Assembly (NCBI GenBank): GCA_030427705.1
Contig: JAUIBR010000035.1
Coordinates: forward strand, 1-64,000
DNA from: a bacterium
GTDB lineage: Bacteria > Myxococcota_A > Bradymonadia > Bradymonadales > Bradymonadaceae
Direction of reading: 5' to 3'
Length of the DNA stretch: 64,000 nt
Shown here: piece by piece, positions 62,449 to 64,000 of the stretch
Layout of the letters: every line of letters begins with the position of its first letter
Position numbering within the stretch: position 1 is the stretch's first letter
Notes under the pieces: model-generated
Seen by the model: only the letters and a program-made list of their open reading frames with translations
Told to the model about the DNA's origin: nothing
The model's database searches: none
Made by a program: the position numbers and the translations under genes

Positions 62449-64000
62449 AGTTTCTCCGGAGGCTCGACATCGAAGCCAAAGATGTTTGAGAACGCCGCAC
62501 CAACACCAATCAAGAGCTCATGATCCGACCCGATGGCCGAATCGAAGTAGCCTTGCAGACTGTAGCGCGCGGTCGCGAAGTAGTTGGGCGTGAAGTGATA
62601 CTGCGCACCAAATGCAATCGCATAGAACGGGGTTGCTTGTGTGAGCGTCACCGGTTCCAAGACGTCGCTTTCAATGCCGAGCCACTGGAAATCAGCGCCC
62701 ATTCCGACCTCAGCGAATGGAACCCAGTTTCCGTACACGTGCCGATAGAACACTTGAAACGGGCGCACCTGGAATCGTTGAAGGCTGGTTAGCTTCGCGG
62801 GCTCGACCGCTCCGGAAGTGCCGCGAACGAAGATGTCTTCGTCGGGCGAAGCCCCGTGATAGCTCATCGAGAGCAGCACCAAACCGAAGTGACGGAACGC
62901 GTACGAGAAATCCAAGCGGACTCCGTTTCCATGGATGGTCTTAGCGATGTTACCGACTGTCGGTTGCGTTCCGGCGTCGTTGGGGAAGCTGAAAAACTCA
63001 ACCGCATTGTCGCCGCCGCTAGACGCATTGGGATACGAGGTGCTTTGGAACACGTGCTCGAAGCCGACTCGAACCAAGTAGTTGTTTAGGATGATGGACT
63101 CCGGACCAATCGGGTCGAACAACTCGTCAACGGGTCGCATCGGCGCAGTGCGTTCGACTTCACCGCCGGCTTCGACAGTCGCGTTGTCCGAGAGCGGCTC
63201 GTAACCTTCGGCCTTCACCTCAATAGTGTAGTTGCCGGGTGGTAGTTTGATGCGTTCGTTACCGAGCCCCTTGAGCTCGCCGTTCACGAAGACCCGCGCA
63301 TTTGCCGGTGCTCCAACAACCTTGAGTACACCCATTTGCTGGTCGAACTCGTGCTCGATGACCTCTGAGCGACCGCTTCGAATCTCGACCGACCCTTCTT
63401 TGGGCTCGTGCTGGTCGAGCGTGAGTTTGTATTTCAGTGAGCCCACCGGGAACCGCCCAAGATACGGCGTGGTCCCGACCTTCGACCCATCCACCTGCAG
63501 GTCTGCGCCCTCGGGTTGGGTTCGGACGCTGAGCATGCCCGTTGCGTCGTAGATCTCGCGAATAGCCGCGAATGCAGCTTCGCGTGGGTTTGCCCCCGAA
63601 ACAACTGCACTGCGAACCGTCGCGCCGCGCGAGTCAACAAGGTCGAGGTTTGCCTCGACCTTTTCGCCAGGTTTGAGTTTTACGCGAATGACTTGTGAGA
63701 TGCCCAAGGCATCAAAGGCTAGAGCTTTTGCGGAGATGCACGCTTCGACGCCACGGAAACATGCTGGCAGCGGTCCAACACTATCGGTTACGTGTTTTTG
63801 GAATGCTTCGTCAGACAGAATGTGGCGACCCGACTCGCCAGACAACGAATCCGCAACCCCTTTTCGAAACTCAGCGACTGCCTTTGGGTCATCGGAGTCG
63901 ATGACCCAATAGACGATTTCATTGGCGGAGATGCCTTCGGCCTCTGTAACCGCGGCTTGCTCCGGCTCTGACTCGGGTGTTTCGGTGGGCTCTTGCGCAA
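62445..64000 (-). CDS. PEGA - outer-membrane beta-barrel fusion, 5' end outside window
   Basis: The frame is open from the right edge, so the gene is cut by the window: at least 518 codons are present and the start lies beyond 64000. The edge codes a Pro/Glu-rich segment (QEPTETPESEPEQAA). Two PEGA-like domains follow (MLSVRTQPEGADLQVDGSKVG and VLKVVGAPANARVFVNGELKG ... NYTIEVKAEGYEP). The last 230 residues look like an outer-membrane barrel (RLDFSYAFRHFGLVLLSMSYHG, PFYAIAFGAQYHFTPNYFATARYSLQGYF). The stop overlaps the next gene by 4 bases. Known PEGA proteins are envelope-associated; the fusion to a barrel is typical of Myxococcota but its role is unknown. An in-frame TTG at 63845 is internal and not the start. 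Confidence 0.8.
   Translation of the reverse strand, partial: AQEPTETPESEPEQAAVTEAEGISANEIVYWVIDSDDPKAVAEFRKGVADSLSGESGRHILSDEAFQKHVTDSVGPLPACFRGVEACISAKALAFDALGISQVIRVKLKPGEKVEANLDLVDSRGATVRSAVVSGANPREAAFAAIREIYDATGMLSVRTQPEGADLQVDGSKVGTTPYLGRFPVGSLKYKLTLDQHEPKEGSVEIRSGRSEVIEHEFDQQMGVLKVVGAPANARVFVNGELKGLGNERIKLPPGNYTIEVKAEGYEPLSDNATVEAGGEVERTAPMRPVDELFDPIGPESIILNNYLVRVGFEHVFQSTSYPNASSGGDNAVEFFSFPNDAGTQPTVGNIAKTIHGNGVRLDFSYAFRHFGLVLLSMSYHGASPDEDIFVRGTSGAVEPAKLTSLQRFQVRPFQVFYRHVYGNWVPFAEVGMGADFQWLGIESDVLEPVTLTQATPFYAIAFGAQYHFTPNYFATARYSLQGYFDSAIGSDHELLIGVGAAFSNIFGFDVEPPEKL

Noticed and set aside
62445-63845. Start of the PEGA-barrel gene at the TTG near 63845
   Set aside because: The same frame stays open with plausible coding sequence up to the window edge, so the true start is outside.

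Overview
The window looks like chromosomal DNA from a Myxococcota / Bradymonadales-type bacterium (formerly Deltaproteobacteria). This is inferred from gene content, not from a marker gene. There are many lipoproteins with long Asn-rich 'NNxNN' linkers, Cys-rich repeats of the DUF4215 and MopE kinds, and MYXO-CTERM-like C-terminal tails. There are also PEGA proteins, large multidomain Ser/Thr kinases, a tricorn-type protease, a DUF1592/DUF1552 pair and a sigma-54-type promoter. No phage, transposase or CRISPR array is visible. The genome is dense: ATGA overlaps within operons are common, and four convergent gene pairs share exactly four bases at their stop codons.

Layout. 0.2-7.6 kb holds secreted or lipoprotein genes (IgGFc-binding-like, beta-barrel, beta-propeller, parallel beta-helix). 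7.5-9.9 kb has a PLP trans-sulfuration enzyme divergent from an Lrp/AsnC regulator, followed by a YhhN/lysoplasmalogenase-like membrane protein. 10.0-12.9 kb has an AbiE-like (type IV) toxin-antitoxin pair with direct-repeat operators, a 23-bp hairpin-repeat array, a terminator and a tRNA-Leu. 12.9-17.8 kb has a metallopeptidase-TPR lipoprotein and four tandem paralogous Asn-linker lipoproteins. 17.8-20.4 kb is an NAD-metabolism operon: an NrtR-like Nudix regulator behind a palindrome, nicotinamidase, and a Nudix-NadD fusion. 20.5-24.1 kb has small unknown genes, a polyprenyl diphosphate synthase and a lamin-tail lipoprotein, separated by hairpin arrays. 24.5-33.4 kb reads right to left: a giant kinase/cyclase-like/AAA/TPR protein, a PEGA lipoprotein and a degenerate secretion-ATPase-like protein, then gap and pgk.

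33.4-37.1 kb holds a sigma-54-driven candidate small transcript with a 12-codon ORF, a temptin-like protein with a sorting tail, and a MATE exporter behind a structured leader. 37.4-42.3 kb is a tight operon of an alkyl-DHAP-synthase/GlcD-like flavoprotein, a GlcE-like protein, a GlcF-like Fe-S protein and a diacylglycerol-kinase-type lipid kinase. 42.5-51.4 kb has a Gly-rich MopE-type lipoprotein, small secreted proteins, the tricorn protease, thiE and two unknown proteins. 51.4-56.5 kb has a third hairpin array, the DUF1592/DUF1552 pair and a membrane Ser/Thr kinase. 56.5-64.0 kb has a TerB-like protein, a HutF-like deiminase coupled to a large MYXO-CTERM lipoprotein, and a TPR/PEGA-barrel pair running off the right edge.

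The most unusual signal is a set of intergenic arrays of very short hairpins. Three sequence families (A: five sites between 2.2 and 24.5 kb; B: 12.3-12.8 kb; C: 51.4-51.6 kb) share one layout. A constant connector alternates with a variable mini-palindrome, usually capped by GAA, AAA, GCA or GAAA. Families A and C abut stop codons. In the three composite family-A sites, two unit types face each other head-to-head across a short GATC-containing junction. I do not recognise this as a described repeat class, and its function is unknown.
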